Of a stretch of DNA of 64,000 bases, positions 18,696 through 28,473 are shown one piece after another. The DNA is taken from contig CAWIVZ010000003.1 in assembly GCA_963839645.1 (NCBI GenBank), positions 496,001 to 560,000 on the forward strand, written 5' to 3'. The notes beneath the pieces were generated by a model. It saw only the letters and a list, made by a program, of their open reading frames with translations. It made no database searches and was not told the origin of the DNA. This DNA comes from PALSA-911 sp963839645 (GTDB lineage Bacteria; Pseudomonadota; Alphaproteobacteria; Acetobacterales; Acetobacteraceae). The first letter of the stretch is position 1, and each line of letters starts with the position of its first letter. Made by a program: the position numbers and the translations under genes.

Positions 18696-20536
18696 AACGC
18701 CCCGCCCTGCAGCGGATCAACGACTTCGTCGTCAAGTTCGCCAACGTCAACGGCTCGGGTTCCGCCAGCGCCAATGCGCTGTTCGGCAAGTCCGTGCTCC
18801 GCATGGGCGTGCCGGTGGCCACACGTAACATCTTCCCCTCCAACATCCAGGGCCTGCCGACCTGGTACGAGGTGCGGGTGACCGAAGCCGGCCATATGGG
18901 CGCGCGCGGTGGCGCCGACCTGATGGTGGCGATGAACCCGCAGACCTGGAACGAGGACGTCGCCTCCATCGTGCCCGGCGGCTACCTGCTGTACGACAGC
19001 ACGAAGGCGATGCCGGCGTCCCGGTTCCGCGAGGACATCAACGTCATCGGCGTGCCGCTGACCGAGATGTGCAACGCCGCCTACACCGACAGCCGCCAGC
19101 GACAGCTGTTCAAGAACACCATCTATGTCGGCGCCATCTCGGCGCTGCTGGACATGGAGATCGGCGTCACCGAGCAGTTGCTCGATGAGCAGTTCAAGGG
19201 GCGCGACAAGCTGATCGCCGCCAACGTGGCCGCTTTGCACATGGGCCGGGACTGGGCCAAGGCCAATCTGGAATGCCCGATCGGCCTGCGCGTGCGCCGG
19301 TCCGACAAGGTCGGCGACAAGATCACCATCGAGGGCAATGCCGCCGCCGGCCTGGGCGCGGTCTATGGCGGGGCCACGGTCTGCGCCTGGTATCCGATCA
19401 CCCCCTCTACCTCGCTCGCCGAGGGGTTCCAGCGTTATTGCTCGCGCTATCGGGTGGACAAGGAAACCGGCACCAACAAGTTCGCCATCGTGCAGGCCGA
19501 GGACGAACTCGCCTCCATCGGCATGGTGATCGGCGCCGCCTGGAACGGCGCGCGCGCCTTCACCGCCACCTCCGGCCCCGGCATCTCCTTGATGCAGGAA
19601 TTCTTCGGCCTGGCCTATTTCGCCGAAATCCCGGCCGTGATCTTCGATGTGCAGCGAGCGGGGCCGTCAACCGGCATGCCCACGCGCAACCAGCAATGCG
19701 ACCTGTTGTCCTGCGCCTATGCCTCGCATGGCGATACCAAGCATGTGCTGCTGTTCCCCGAAGACCCCTATGAGTGCTTCGAGATGGGCGCGCAGGCCTT
19801 CGACCTGGCCGATCGGCTGCAGACGCCGATCTTCGTCATGCTCGATCTCGACATCGGCATGAACGAACGGCTGTGCAAACCGTTCAAATGGGATGACAGC
19901 CGTAAGCTCGATCGCGGCAAGGTCATGACCGCCGAGGAACTGGAAGCCGGCAAGGTCTTTGGCCGCTATCTGGATGTGGACGACGATGGTATTGCATACC
20001 GCACGCTGCCCGGCACGCACCCGACCAAGGGCGCCTTCTTCACTCGCGGCACATCGAAGGACCGCTTCGCGCGCTACACCGAGGAAGGCGCTGCCTACGC
20101 CGACAACATGCAGCGGCTGCTGAAGAAGTTCGACACCGCCAGGGATCTGGTACCCAACCCGGTGGTGAAGATCTGTTCGGACACCACCCGCATGGGGGCG
20201 ATCTATTACGGCTCCACCTCGCCGGCGATGCTGGAAGCCTGGGAACTGCTGGCCGAGCAGGGCATCCATCTCGACCTGCTGCGGGTGCGCGGCTTTCCGT
20301 TCAACGACGCGGTGGCAAGCTTCATCGCCAATCACGACCAGGTCTTCGTCGTCGAGCAGAACCGCGACGCGCAGATGCGCCTGATGCTGATCAACGAGCT
20401 CGAAATCGACCCGAAACGACTGACCCGGGTGCTGCACTACGACGGCACGCCGATCACCGCGCGTATCATCGCCGATGATATCGCCAACAAGGCCGATGCC
20501 AAATTCGTCCTGCCGACCAGGGAGACCGTCCGATGA
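18680..20536 (+). CDS. korA: 2-oxoacid:acceptor oxidoreductase, fused gamma-alpha subunit
   Basis: A 618-residue fusion. The gamma domain is about 1-190 (GSGSASANALFGKSVLRMG; TEAGHMGARGGADLMVAM). The alpha PP-domain follows (AAAGLGAVYGGATVCAWYPI, TPSTSLAEGFQRY, ATSGPGISLMQEF), then the C-terminal domain (ICSDTTRMGAIYYGSTSPAM). This is the KorA-type layout of 2-oxoglutarate or related 2-oxoacid ferredoxin oxidoreductases, which oxidatively decarboxylate to acyl-CoA. Start ATG 18680 lies inside the end of the preceding gene with AAGGCGGAA upstream. Substrate (2-oxoglutarate, branched oxoacid or indolepyruvate) is not settled by sequence. Confidence 0.88.
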   Translation: MLQKLERPALQRINDFVVKFANVNGSGSASANALFGKSVLRMGVPVATRNIFPSNIQGLPTWYEVRVTEAGHMGARGGADLMVAMNPQTWNEDVASIVPGGYLLYDSTKAMPASRFREDINVIGVPLTEMCNAAYTDSRQRQLFKNTIYVGAISALLDMEIGVTEQLLDEQFKGRDKLIAANVAALHMGRDWAKANLECPIGLRVRRSDKVGDKITIEGNAAAGLGAVYGGATVCAWYPITPSTSLAEGFQRYCSRYRVDKETGTNKFAIVQAEDELASIGMVIGAAWNGARAFTATSGPGISLMQEFFGLAYFAEIPAVIFDVQRAGPSTGMPTRNQQCDLLSCAYASHGDTKHVLLFPEDPYECFEMGAQAFDLADRLQTPIFVMLDLDIGMNERLCKPFKWDDSRKLDRGKVMTAEELEAGKVFGRYLDVDDDGIAYRTLPGTHPTKGAFFTRGTSKDRFARYTEEGAAYADNMQRLLKKFDTARDLVPNPVVKICSDTTRMGAIYYGSTSPAMLEAWELLAEQGIHLDLLRVRGFPFNDAVASFIANHDQVFVVEQNRDAQMRLMLINELEIDPKRLTRVLHYDGTPITARIIADDIANKADAKFVLPTRETVR

Positions 20537-21588
20537 GCTATCTTCCGAAGCCGAAACTGCACGGCCCCGACCAGCCCGCGAACGCGCTGGGTTATACGCG
20601 GCGCGACTACGAAGGCCCGATCTCCACGCTCTGCGCCGGCTGCGGGCATGACAGCATCAGCGCCGCCATCGTGCGCGCCTGCTTCGAGCTCGATCTGCCG
20701 CCGCACCGCATCGCCAAGCTGTCGGGCATCGGCTGCTCGTCCAAGACGCCGACCTACTTCCTCGGCGCCTCGCATGGCTTCAATTCGGTGCATGGGCGCA
20801 TGCCCTCGGTGCTGACCGGGGCCAATCTGGCGAACCGGGACCTGATCTATCTCGGCGTTTCCGGCGACGGCGACAGCGCATCCATCGGCATCGGCCAGTT
20901 CCTGCACGCTATCCGCCGCGGCGTGAACATGGTCTATATCGTGGAGAACAACGGCGTGTACGGCCTCACCAAGGGTCAGTTCTCCGCCACCTCCGACCGT
21001 GGGGCCAAGAGCAAGCGGGGCGTCATCAACCATGACGAGGCCATCGACATGGTCGCCATGGCGCTGCAGATGGGAGCGACCTACGTCGCGCGCAGCTTCT
21101 CCGGCGACAAGACGCAGCTGATCCCGCTGATCCAGGGCGCGCTGGAACATCCCGGCGCCGCCTTCATCGACTGCATTTCGCCCTGCGTCGCGTTCAACAA
21201 CCACGAGGGGTCCACCAAGAGCTACGACTACGTGCGCGCGCATAACGAAGCGGTGAACCAGCTGGACGTTATCACCGGACGGGACGAGATCACCGTCGAT
21301 TATGCTCCGGGGACGGTGGAACTGGTGACCCAGCATGACGGCTCGGTTTTGCAGCTGCATAAGCTGGCGCAGGATTACGACATACATGACCGCGGCGCCG
21401 CCATGGCCCATCTGCAGGGCAAGCGGGAGCTTGGCCATATTCCGACGGGGCTGCTGTTCGTGGATCCCGAGCCGCAGGAACTGCACGGCTACCTGAAGAC
21501 CACCGCCCGGCCGTTGAATGAACTGAACGAGGCCGATCTGGTTCCGGGTTCGACGGCGCTGGAAAAGCTGAACGCCAGCCTGCGGTAG
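20533..21588 (+). CDS. korB: 2-oxoacid:acceptor oxidoreductase, beta (thiamine diphosphate) subunit
   Basis: A 351-residue beta subunit. CAGCGH near residue 34 supplies Cys for the 4Fe-4S cluster. The thiamine diphosphate/Mg motif starts at GDGDSASIGIGQF (about residue 111) and ends with VENNGVYGLTKGQFSATS. The ATG overlaps the korA stop by 4 nt (ATGA). Together with korA it forms the catalytic core. A strong terminator follows at 21619, closing the three-gene operon. Confidence 0.9.
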   Translation: MSYLPKPKLHGPDQPANALGYTRRDYEGPISTLCAGCGHDSISAAIVRACFELDLPPHRIAKLSGIGCSSKTPTYFLGASHGFNSVHGRMPSVLTGANLANRDLIYLGVSGDGDSASIGIGQFLHAIRRGVNMVYIVENNGVYGLTKGQFSATSDRGAKSKRGVINHDEAIDMVAMALQMGATYVARSFSGDKTQLIPLIQGALEHPGAAFIDCISPCVAFNNHEGSTKSYDYVRAHNEAVNQLDVITGRDEITVDYAPGTVELVTQHDGSVLQLHKLAQDYDIHDRGAAMAHLQGKRELGHIPTGLLFVDPEPQELHGYLKTTARPLNELNEADLVPGSTALEKLNASLR

Positions 21589-21618
21589 GGCGTTCCGGCC
21601 GCGCACGGCCCAAGACAG

Positions 21619-21656
21619 AAAAGCGCCTGCCCCGAGCCAGGGGCGGGCGCTTTTTT
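21619..21656 (+). terminator. Rho-independent terminator of the korAB operon
   Basis: Stem GCGCCTGCCCC / GGGGCGGGCGC (one T-G wobble) with GAGCCA loop, flanked by an A run on the left and six Ts on the right. It begins 31 nt after the korB stop. Confidence 0.85.
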
Positions 21657-21843
21657 GTTGATCGTGGACCCGTTTCTTTCTGAGCTACATCAATGCAGGG
21701 AAAGTCTGGGCGTGGGATGGCGTGTTCACACTGGTTGTTTCAATGCAAACAGAAGCGGCACCAGGCTTGGTCATGTCATACGGTTGCGATATACGGAAAC
21801 ACGATAGTCGGCGTGAGGGCATACGGAGATGGCGGCCAGGTAG

Positions 21844-23091
21844 ATGCTTGCACTGAACCTCCAATCTGCCTTGCTGCGCGGAGTCGATGCTGTCGCGGAT
21901 ACGCTGGGGTTGCTGGACAAGACGTTTGACCCCGACCGTCTGATCGCGGCGGCGCGACGCGAAACCGGCCTGCACGATTTCGGTGACGAGACGTTCCGCG
22001 AACCTCTGGACCACCTGCTGCGGTCCTGTGCACAGGAGGCCAGCCTGAGTGTCGTTGGCCGCGCGGCGGTAAGCTGGGACAGCCGCCGGTTTTTGGCCAA
22101 TCTGCTCCGGATGGAGCAGGCCGAGGATCGTACCCGGAACATTCTCGCTGAGCCGATCCGGCGCCCGGTTTTCATCACCGGCCTGCCGCGCAGCGGAACC
22201 ACGTTTCTGCACAAGTTGATGATGCTTGATGCCGCCAATCAGGTTCCGCGGGTGTGGGAGACGATCTTTCCGTATCCGCTGCGTGAGTCGGACGGCACCG
22301 ACCCCCGGGGCCGGATCGAGAAAGTCGACCGCCAGCTTCGATCCTTCGAACGGCTGGCCCCCGAATTTCCCAGCATGCATCCGATCGACGCGACCTCGCC
22401 GCAGGAGTGCAGCGAGGTTACCGCCCATGTATTCGCCAGCCTGCGTTTCGACACGACCTATCGCGTCCCGAGCTATCGGCACTGGCTGGACCGGACCGGG
22501 CATCTGGACGCGTATCGGTTCCACAAGCGGTTCCTGCAACATCTGCAGCACCGCTCCGGCGGCGAGCGCTGGGTGCTGAAATGCCCGGACCACGTGTTCG
22601 CGCTGGATGCGTTGCGCGCGGTCTATCCTGACGCGCGATTGGTGTTCGTGCACCGGGATCCGGTGAAGGTCTTGCCGTCGGTCACGCGCCTGACGGAGGT
22701 TCTGCGGCGCCCGTTCACGCGGCGCATCGACCGGCTTGAAATCGGCCGCGAGGAAAGCGCACGCTGGCTGGAGGGTGTCGGGCACATGGTCCGCGCCGCC
22801 CAGACCGACCCATCGGTGATCCATATCCGGTATTCCGACCTTGTCGCGGACCCCCTGTCCGCCGTGGAGGATCTGTACGCGCGCCTGGACCTCCGTCTTC
22901 CTGGTCTGGCCGCCGACGCGATCCGGATGACAACGCAGGCGGAGCCCAAGGGGGGCTATGGCGTCAATCGCTATTCTCCGCAGGACTACGGTCTTGATCT
23001 CGCGGCAGAGGCGGAGAAATTTGCCTTCTATACGGAGCATTTCGGCGTAGAAGCGGAAGGCCGGCGCAAGCCGGCGGATGGTCGCGTCTGA
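21844..23091 (+). CDS. sulfotransferase family protein
   Basis: A 415-residue cytosolic sulfotransferase-fold protein. The PAPS 5'-phosphosulfate loop is FITGLPRSGTTFLHKLM (about residue 110-126). The 3'-phosphate site is LVFVHRDPVKVLPSV, and KCPDHVFALDAL is the usual strand between. It belongs to the Sulfotransfer_3 group common in alphaproteobacteria, whose acceptors are mostly unknown. Neighbouring di-iron protein gene starts 33 nt later on the same strand, suggesting joint action on a lipid or secondary metabolite. No strong ribosome site precedes ATG 21844. Confidence 0.85.
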   Translation: MLALNLQSALLRGVDAVADTLGLLDKTFDPDRLIAAARRETGLHDFGDETFREPLDHLLRSCAQEASLSVVGRAAVSWDSRRFLANLLRMEQAEDRTRNILAEPIRRPVFITGLPRSGTTFLHKLMMLDAANQVPRVWETIFPYPLRESDGTDPRGRIEKVDRQLRSFERLAPEFPSMHPIDATSPQECSEVTAHVFASLRFDTTYRVPSYRHWLDRTGHLDAYRFHKRFLQHLQHRSGGERWVLKCPDHVFALDALRAVYPDARLVFVHRDPVKVLPSVTRLTEVLRRPFTRRIDRLEIGREESARWLEGVGHMVRAAQTDPSVIHIRYSDLVADPLSAVEDLYARLDLRLPGLAADAIRMTTQAEPKGGYGVNRYSPQDYGLDLAAEAEKFAFYTEHFGVEAEGRRKPADGRV

Positions 23092-23124
23092 CCGGCCTTG
23101 CTGCACGAAGGACCCAATTTCGTC

Positions 23125-24126
23125 ATGGATGACCGCGACCCGCACGCACCGGACATTGGTACGATCAGCGACGAGTGGAGGCCGCCGCCAAGCCCCGATG
23201 CCAGCGCGGCTGTCCTTGAGCAAGCCGACCGAGCGGCCCGTCGTTGGATCGCGGCGGAGCCGGGCCCGGTCGTCCCTGGCAGCGATCTGCACATGCGGAT
23301 CACCTGCCGCATGTTTCGCGAGACCTTCAATCCGTACAAGCCCTCGGTTATCGATTGGCCGAAGCTGATGGAGGAGGCGAGGGATCGGCTGATCAATCTG
23401 CCGATCTGGGACATCGCGGTGCAGACGGAAGGCAAAGCCCGGCTACGGATGCAGGCCTACGGCGAAAGCCTGGCGGATGCGGAGTGGCGCGAGGCGATCG
23501 AGCAGAACGCATGGGAGGAAGGCCGGCACCGGGAGGTGCTGTCCAGCCTCGTCGCGGCTTACGGCATCGAGCTTGCGCCGGAACCCGTCTACCATCGTCC
23601 CAGCGACACGGAATGGGCGTACCTGGTCACCGGCTATTCCGAATGCATCGACAGTTTCTTCGCCTTCGGCCTGTTCGAGACGGCCAAGCGTTCCGGCTTT
23701 TTCCCGGCGGACCTGGTGGATACGTTCGAGCCCGTCATACAGGAAGAAGCCCGCCACATCCTGCTGTTCGCCAACTGGCTCGCCTGGCACCGCAAGCGCC
23801 TGCCGATCTGGCGGCGGCCGTGGTTCGAACTGCGGGTTGCCGCCGTGTGGGTGTTCCTGGCGTGGGAGCGGGTTGGCATCGCGCGCGGCATGGATGACGG
23901 CAAGGCCAAGCCCGCCGACAACAACTTCACCCTGACCGGCAGCAAGGCGGTCAGCGATATCGACCTCAGCGTGCGGGAACTGATGGCGGTTTGCCTGGAA
24001 GAGAACGACCGCCGCTTTGCCGGCTACGATCCACGGCTGCTGCGTCCGACCACCACGCCGGCGATTGCCCGGCTGTTCTGCCGGCTTACCGGCTGGCGCA
24101 GCGCCGGCGCTGCGCCAGCCGGTTGA
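23125..24126 (+). CDS. ferritin-like di-iron protein, function unknown
   Basis: A 333-residue, mostly helical protein. Two carboxylate-histidine motifs are spaced as in ferritin-like di-iron enzymes: NAWEEGRHREVLSSL (about residue 130) and PVIQEEARHILLFANWL (about residue 205). EExxH repeated on two helices is the hallmark of the di-iron site in hydroxylases, desaturases and N-oxygenases. Start ATG 23125 has AAGGA about 11 nt upstream; a TTG at 23098 is less likely. Following the sulfotransferase, it may oxidise the same substrate. I cannot assign a named family. Confidence 0.65.
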   Translation: MDDRDPHAPDIGTISDEWRPPPSPDASAAVLEQADRAARRWIAAEPGPVVPGSDLHMRITCRMFRETFNPYKPSVIDWPKLMEEARDRLINLPIWDIAVQTEGKARLRMQAYGESLADAEWREAIEQNAWEEGRHREVLSSLVAAYGIELAPEPVYHRPSDTEWAYLVTGYSECIDSFFAFGLFETAKRSGFFPADLVDTFEPVIQEEARHILLFANWLAWHRKRLPIWRRPWFELRVAAVWVFLAWERVGIARGMDDGKAKPADNNFTLTGSKAVSDIDLSVRELMAVCLEENDRRFAGYDPRLLRPTTTPAIARLFCRLTGWRSAGAAPAG

Positions 24127-24166
24127 GGGCGGCGGGCGAATTTGCGGCCTTTGCCCCGTGAATCAG

Positions 24167-24190
24167 CAAGGGCCCCGCTCGGGGCCCTTG
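24167..24190. terminator. terminator-like hairpin between convergent genes
   Basis: Perfect 10-bp stem CAAGGGCCCC-GCTC-GGGGCCCTTG between the di-iron gene (ends 24126) and the PEP-CTERM gene (ends 24234). It has no long T run. Confidence 0.65.
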
Positions 24191-24233
24191 CCATATCCAT
24201 AACACAAACTTGTAACGCCTTGCCTCGGTCGGT

Positions 24234-24866
24234 TCAGCCCCGGCGGCGGCGGCTGACGGCAAGGCCAAGGCCGAGAATGCCGACGCCAAGTACCGCGAGG
24301 CTGGCTGGCTCAGGCGCCTCGGCGATGAAGTTGAAGTCGCCGAACGTGATGGTCCCGAGGAAGGTGCCGGTGATCGAATTGACGCCGGGACTCAGCAGGA
24401 ACGTCGCCGAACTGTAATTGGCGTCGCCGAGCGCCTGGTTGATGTCGTTAACGCCAAAACTGCCGTTAGGAACGGGAACGGAGGTTAGACCACCAGGCAG
24501 ACCTGCCTGCCCGGGGTTCTGCGGAGCGGGGCCAAACGGACTTGCCGCCGGGACCATCGCCACGCCGTTGTTGAACAGCTGGAACTGGTCGCCCGATGTT
24601 TCCACATCGGTGATGGTAAAGGTTCCGTAGCTGCTCAGCGTGATCACCCAGGCCGGCGCGGGTGCCGCCACGGCATTGCCGAACGCGGGCCAAGGCAGGA
24701 TCGGGCCATGTGTTCCGGGATTGCCCCCACCGAACAGCGGGCTTCCGGTCGCGGTGAAGTTGCCCGCGTACCATTGGTTCAGCACGATGTTATCGGCGCG
24801 GGCCGGGACGGAAACCGAGGCGAGCGCGGCAAGCGCGGCGCCAGCCAGTAGAACATTCTTCAGCAC
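24234..24866 (-). CDS. PEP-CTERM sorting-domain exported protein
   Basis: A 210-residue exported protein. The signal peptide is LKNVLLAGAALAALASVSVPARA. The C-terminal sorting tail is PEPASLAVLGVGILGLGLAV followed by SRRRRG, the PEP-CTERM signature read by EpsH-type exosortases. The middle is a Gly/Pro/Asn-rich beta domain (TFTITDVETSGDQFQLF is frequent in this class). Start is GTG at 24866 because GGAGG stands 9 nt before it; the longer frame to 24917 has no such site. Predicted to be released or anchored outside the cell within an exopolysaccharide matrix. Confidence 0.88.
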   Translation of the reverse strand: MLKNVLLAGAALAALASVSVPARADNIVLNQWYAGNFTATGSPLFGGGNPGTHGPILPWPAFGNAVAAPAPAWVITLSSYGTFTITDVETSGDQFQLFNNGVAMVPAASPFGPAPQNPGQAGLPGGLTSVPVPNGSFGVNDINQALGDANYSSATFLLSPGVNSITGTFLGTITFGDFNFIAEAPEPASLAVLGVGILGLGLAVSRRRRG

Positions 24867-25243
24867 GCTATGGATCCTCCACAAACTATTGAAACACCAG
24901 CGAAAATCGGGCCTCACCCAGAGTAAACGCCAGTCCAGTAAGGGGTTACTTGCAGCGGAGTGATGCTCGACGGGACGACTTAGCCGGGCACGTCAGTATC
25001 AGGCCTTACAACAAATTACAAGCGGTAATGAACGATAGGTTAACCATACGGTTGGGTGCTCTCAGGTTTCATGCCGCGGATCCTGGAAATCTTGGGATCG
25101 CGGAAGTCTTGGCGCCCGCTTGCCGGTGATTATGGGCCGACCACGGCATCGCCTGTTGCAGCCATGTAATTGCGCCAGGGGTCTCATCCCGGTTAGCATC
25201 CGGCTCCTCGCCATATTTGTCACAACTCCACGAGGGGCAACCG
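24867..25243. other. 377-bp divergent intergenic region
   Basis: No gene supported. It carries the leader of the PEP-CTERM gene (GGAGG site) and, on the other side, GAGGGG 8 nt before ATG 25244. The centre (about 24990-25060) is AT-richer and probably holds the divergent promoters; no operator pattern stands out. Confidence 0.4.
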
Positions 25244-27133
25244 ATGGCCGGCCCGGTGAGCAAGATCAAGACATTGACAGCGGCCGAACCGCCAAAGGCG
25301 CTCGTGCCGTCGGCGGTTACCGAGGCCGGGCGTATCGCCGAAAGCTTCTTTCGCGTGCAGCGCTCCCTGATTGCGCCGGCGGCCCCGTCGGCCGGAGCGG
25401 CGGCAGGTGTCAGGCCTCGGCCGCAGGGCCAGGCGGTAACATCCGCCAGGCATGTCCGCGCCGGTCAAACCGTCCAAGGCGCGTGCCCGGGCGGCCTACG
25501 AGCTGGCGGTTCAGGGGGTGCGGCTCTCCCGGCAGGGGCGCCATGCCCAGGCGATCGCGCCGCTGAAACGCGCCGTGGAGATGGATCCGACGGTCGCGGT
25601 CACGCAACATAATCTGGGATATGCCTGCCTGATGACGGGCCGGCTGGCGGAAGCGGTGAGCGCGTTCCACGAGGCGCTGCGCCTCGATCCCGGTCTGGTC
25701 AATGCCCATAACCACCTCGCCGTTGCCCTTGATCAGCTGGGCCGGCAGGACAAGGCCCTGGGCGCGTACGAGAAGACGGCGGAACTGGCGCCGGAGCGTC
25801 CGGAGGTGCTGTTCCGCCTGGGACAGCTCTATCAGGCCCGCGGCCGTGGGAGCGACGCGGCGGCGGTCTTCCGCGCGGCCGCGGCCGCGACGGCCGGGAC
25901 CCCCTGGTCGCTGATCAGCGAGGCGTGCGCCGCGGATGCGGTGGGGGAGGGGGAGCAGGCGCGGGCCCTGTTGCGTGCGGTGATCGCCGAGACGCCCGAT
26001 TGCGCCATGGCCCACCTGATGTTGGGTGCGATGCTGGCCCAGGCCGGCCAGTCGGTGGAGGCGGCCGCCAGCCTGGAACGCGGCATCTCGCTGGATCCGG
26101 ACAAGGTGGCGGCGTGGCAGGGGTTCGCGACCAATACGAAGTTCACCGCCGCCGACGGGAAGCTGATCGAGCGGATGGGCGCCAGCCTGGAGCGGCCGGA
26201 CCTGACCCAGCAACAGCGCAAATCCATCCACTTCGCGCTGGGCAAGGCGCATGACGACATCGGCGAGCACGGCGAGGCGATGCGGCACTTCGACGCGGCC
26301 AACCGCATCCGCGCCGCCGCCGCGGTGCTGGATCGGGCGTTGCTGGCGCGGCAGACCGACCGGATGATCGCTTCCACTCCGCCGGGATACCTGCGGCGCC
26401 GCCCGGAGCTCGGCGTCGCCGATGAAACCCCGATCCTGATCGTGGGGATGCCGCGTTCCGGGACGACGCTGGTCGAGCAGATCCTGTCGAGCCATCCGGA
26501 CGTCGCGGCGGGGGGGAGCTGAGCTTCTGGGGGGACCGGAACGGCGCCGGCCTCGGGGTTTTCGGCGCGGATGCCCGGCCGGAGGCGGTGCAACGCCTGG
26601 CCGGGGACTATCTCGCGGTGCTGCGCGGCATTTCGCCCGATGCGGCGCGGGTGACGGACAAGATGCCGTTCAATTTCGGCCTGCTCGGCATTATCCGGCA
26701 GGTCTTTCCGCGCGCCGCCATCGTGCATTGCCGCCGGCATCCGGTGGATACCTGCCTGTCTATCTTCGGCACGGATTTCGAGGCGGCGATCGACTTCGCG
26801 GGAGAGCGCGGCAGCCTGGTGTTCTTTTATCGCCAGTACCTGCGGCTGATGGCGCATTGGCGCGAGGTGCTGCCGGCCGAGCGGTTCATCGAGGTCGATT
26901 ACGAGGAGCTGGTCGCCGATCCGGAGAAGCTGACGCGCCGGATGATCGCCACCTGCGGCCTGGAATGGAACGATGCGTGCCTCGCCCCGCATCGCAACCG
27001 GCGCCGCATCGCCACCGCCAGCGTGTGGCAGGCGCGCCAGCCGATCTACCGGACATCGGTGGAGCGGTGGCGGCGCTACGAGCCTTGGCTGGGGGAATTG
27101 CGCGAGCTGCTGGCCGATCCGCCCGAGGCGTGA
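25244..27133 (+). CDS. TPR-repeat sulfotransferase, two frameshifts
   Basis: About 628 residues when joined. TPR helices run from about residue 90 to 330 (ALRLDPGLVNAHNHLAVALD; LFRLGQLYQARGRGSDAAAV; LMLGAMLAQAGQSVEAAASL). A sulfotransferase domain with ILIVGMPRSGTTLVEQIL, VTDKMPFNFGLLGIIRQVF and IVHCRRHPVDTCLSI follows. One break is a missing G in the GGGGGG run at 26511-26516, after which GELSFWGDRNGAGL continues. The other, near 25440-25490, links the segment starting MAGPVSKIKTLTAAEPP (GAGGGG upstream) to the TPR frame; this link is less certain and ATG 25452 is the alternative start. The layout matches bacterial tyrosyl-protein-sulfotransferase-like proteins. Confidence 0.75.
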
Positions 27134-27157
27134 GGCCCCCGCGCAACTCCCCGCCGG

Positions 27158-28348
27158 TTACTCCGCCGCGCCGACCGTGCGCGACTTGAACTCCTCCGGC
27201 ACCGCGCGGCCGGCGTCGGTGAAGGCCCGGCGGACCGCTTCCACGTTGCCGCCGAGCACGGTTTTCCGGTTCTCCTTCACCCATTCTCGCGAACCGACCG
27301 TGGTTTCGATCGAACGCTGGAAGCGCGGCATCACGTGGCGGGCGAACAATTCGTAGCTGCGCATCGTCTGTTCGCGGTTGGCCCATTCATGGGCGCGGAA
27401 CAGCAGGCCGCCGAAGCCGCCGTTGCTGTAGCCGAGCAGCCGCTCGATGCCCTTGGCGACCGTGTCCGGCGAGCCGACCAGCGTCGTGCCCTGCTTGACG
27501 CCGTCGCGCAGCGGATCGTCGGAGCGGCCGGGCGGGCGGCCGAGGGTTTCCTCGAAATAGCTGACGGTTTCCAGCCGCTCGCCGATCTTCACCTCGCGCA
27601 GCGCCTGCTCGTCGTCCTCGGCGACATGGGCGTTCACCACGATGCGCCATTTCTTGCGGTCCATCGTCTTGCCGTTCGCCGCTGCGGCCTCCTCCGCGAT
27701 GGCCCATTGCTTGCCCATCGCCTCCGGCCCGCCGGGCAGGCCGGCGCCGATCGACAGCACGCCCAGGCCGTGCTTGCCGGCCGCCATCATGCCGAACGGG
27801 GTGATGGTGCTGGCCACCGCGATGTCGAAGCAGGGATCGGAATACGGCGCCAGATGCAGGCGCGCCTCGCGCATCTCGAACCAGTCGGTCTTCATCGTCA
27901 CCGGCTCCTCGCAGGCCAGCAGGCGCATGATCGCGTCGAGCGATTCCACCATGCGGTGGCGCTGGGTGGTCGGCTCGATGCCGAGCATGTAGGCGTCGGA
28001 CGGCAGTGCGCCGGGGCCGCAGCCCAGCATGACGCGCCCGCGGGTCATGTGGTCCAGCTGCACGAAGCGCTGCGCCACCAGCAGCGGGTGGTGATAGGGC
28101 AGGGAGGTGACGCCGGTGCCGAGCTTGATGTTCTTGGTCCGCTCGGCCACCTGGGCGATCACCAGTTCCGGCAGGGCGATCAGTTCCCAGCCGGCGGAGT
28201 GGTGCTCGCCGATCCAGGCCTCGTCATAGCCGAGATGATCCAGCCACTCGATCAGCTCCACGTCGCGGGCCAGTGCCAGAGTGGGGTTCTCGCCGACACG
28301 GTGGAACGGTGCCAGGAAGATGCCGAAATTCATGCCGCGATGGGCCAT
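27158..28348 (-). CDS. LLM-class flavin-dependent monooxygenase (limonene monooxygenase-like)
   Basis: A 396-residue luciferase-like TIM-barrel protein. Family features: MNFGIFLAPFHRVGENPTLAL, LIEWLDHLGYDEAWIGEHHS (flavin-site His pair), IKLGTGVTSLPYHHPLLVAQ, LDHMTRGRVMLGCGPGALPSD and GSPDTVAKGIERLLG. The sequence pattern is closest to what I know of limonene 1,2-monooxygenase-type members, which use FMNH2 supplied by a separate reductase. GAGGA lies 7 nt upstream of ATG 28348. Divergent from the SDR gene at 28474, so the pair may share a regulated promoter. Confidence 0.85.
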   Translation of the reverse strand: MAHRGMNFGIFLAPFHRVGENPTLALARDVELIEWLDHLGYDEAWIGEHHSAGWELIALPELVIAQVAERTKNIKLGTGVTSLPYHHPLLVAQRFVQLDHMTRGRVMLGCGPGALPSDAYMLGIEPTTQRHRMVESLDAIMRLLACEEPVTMKTDWFEMREARLHLAPYSDPCFDIAVASTITPFGMMAAGKHGLGVLSIGAGLPGGPEAMGKQWAIAEEAAAANGKTMDRKKWRIVVNAHVAEDDEQALREVKIGERLETVSYFEETLGRPPGRSDDPLRDGVKQGTTLVGSPDTVAKGIERLLGYSNGGFGGLLFRAHEWANREQTMRSYELFARHVMPRFQRSIETTVGSREWVKENRKTVLGGNVEAVRRAFTDAGRAVPEEFKSRTVGAAE

Positions 28349-28473
28349 GCGCGTGTCCTCTGATGCTTTTATGGAGTTGCCTGGCGGCCATGCTGCAATG
28401 TCCGGGCGGCGTAGCCAAGGGCTTTGCGACGTGGCAGCCTTGCGGCCTCGATCTGGATTGGGAGGAAATACAA

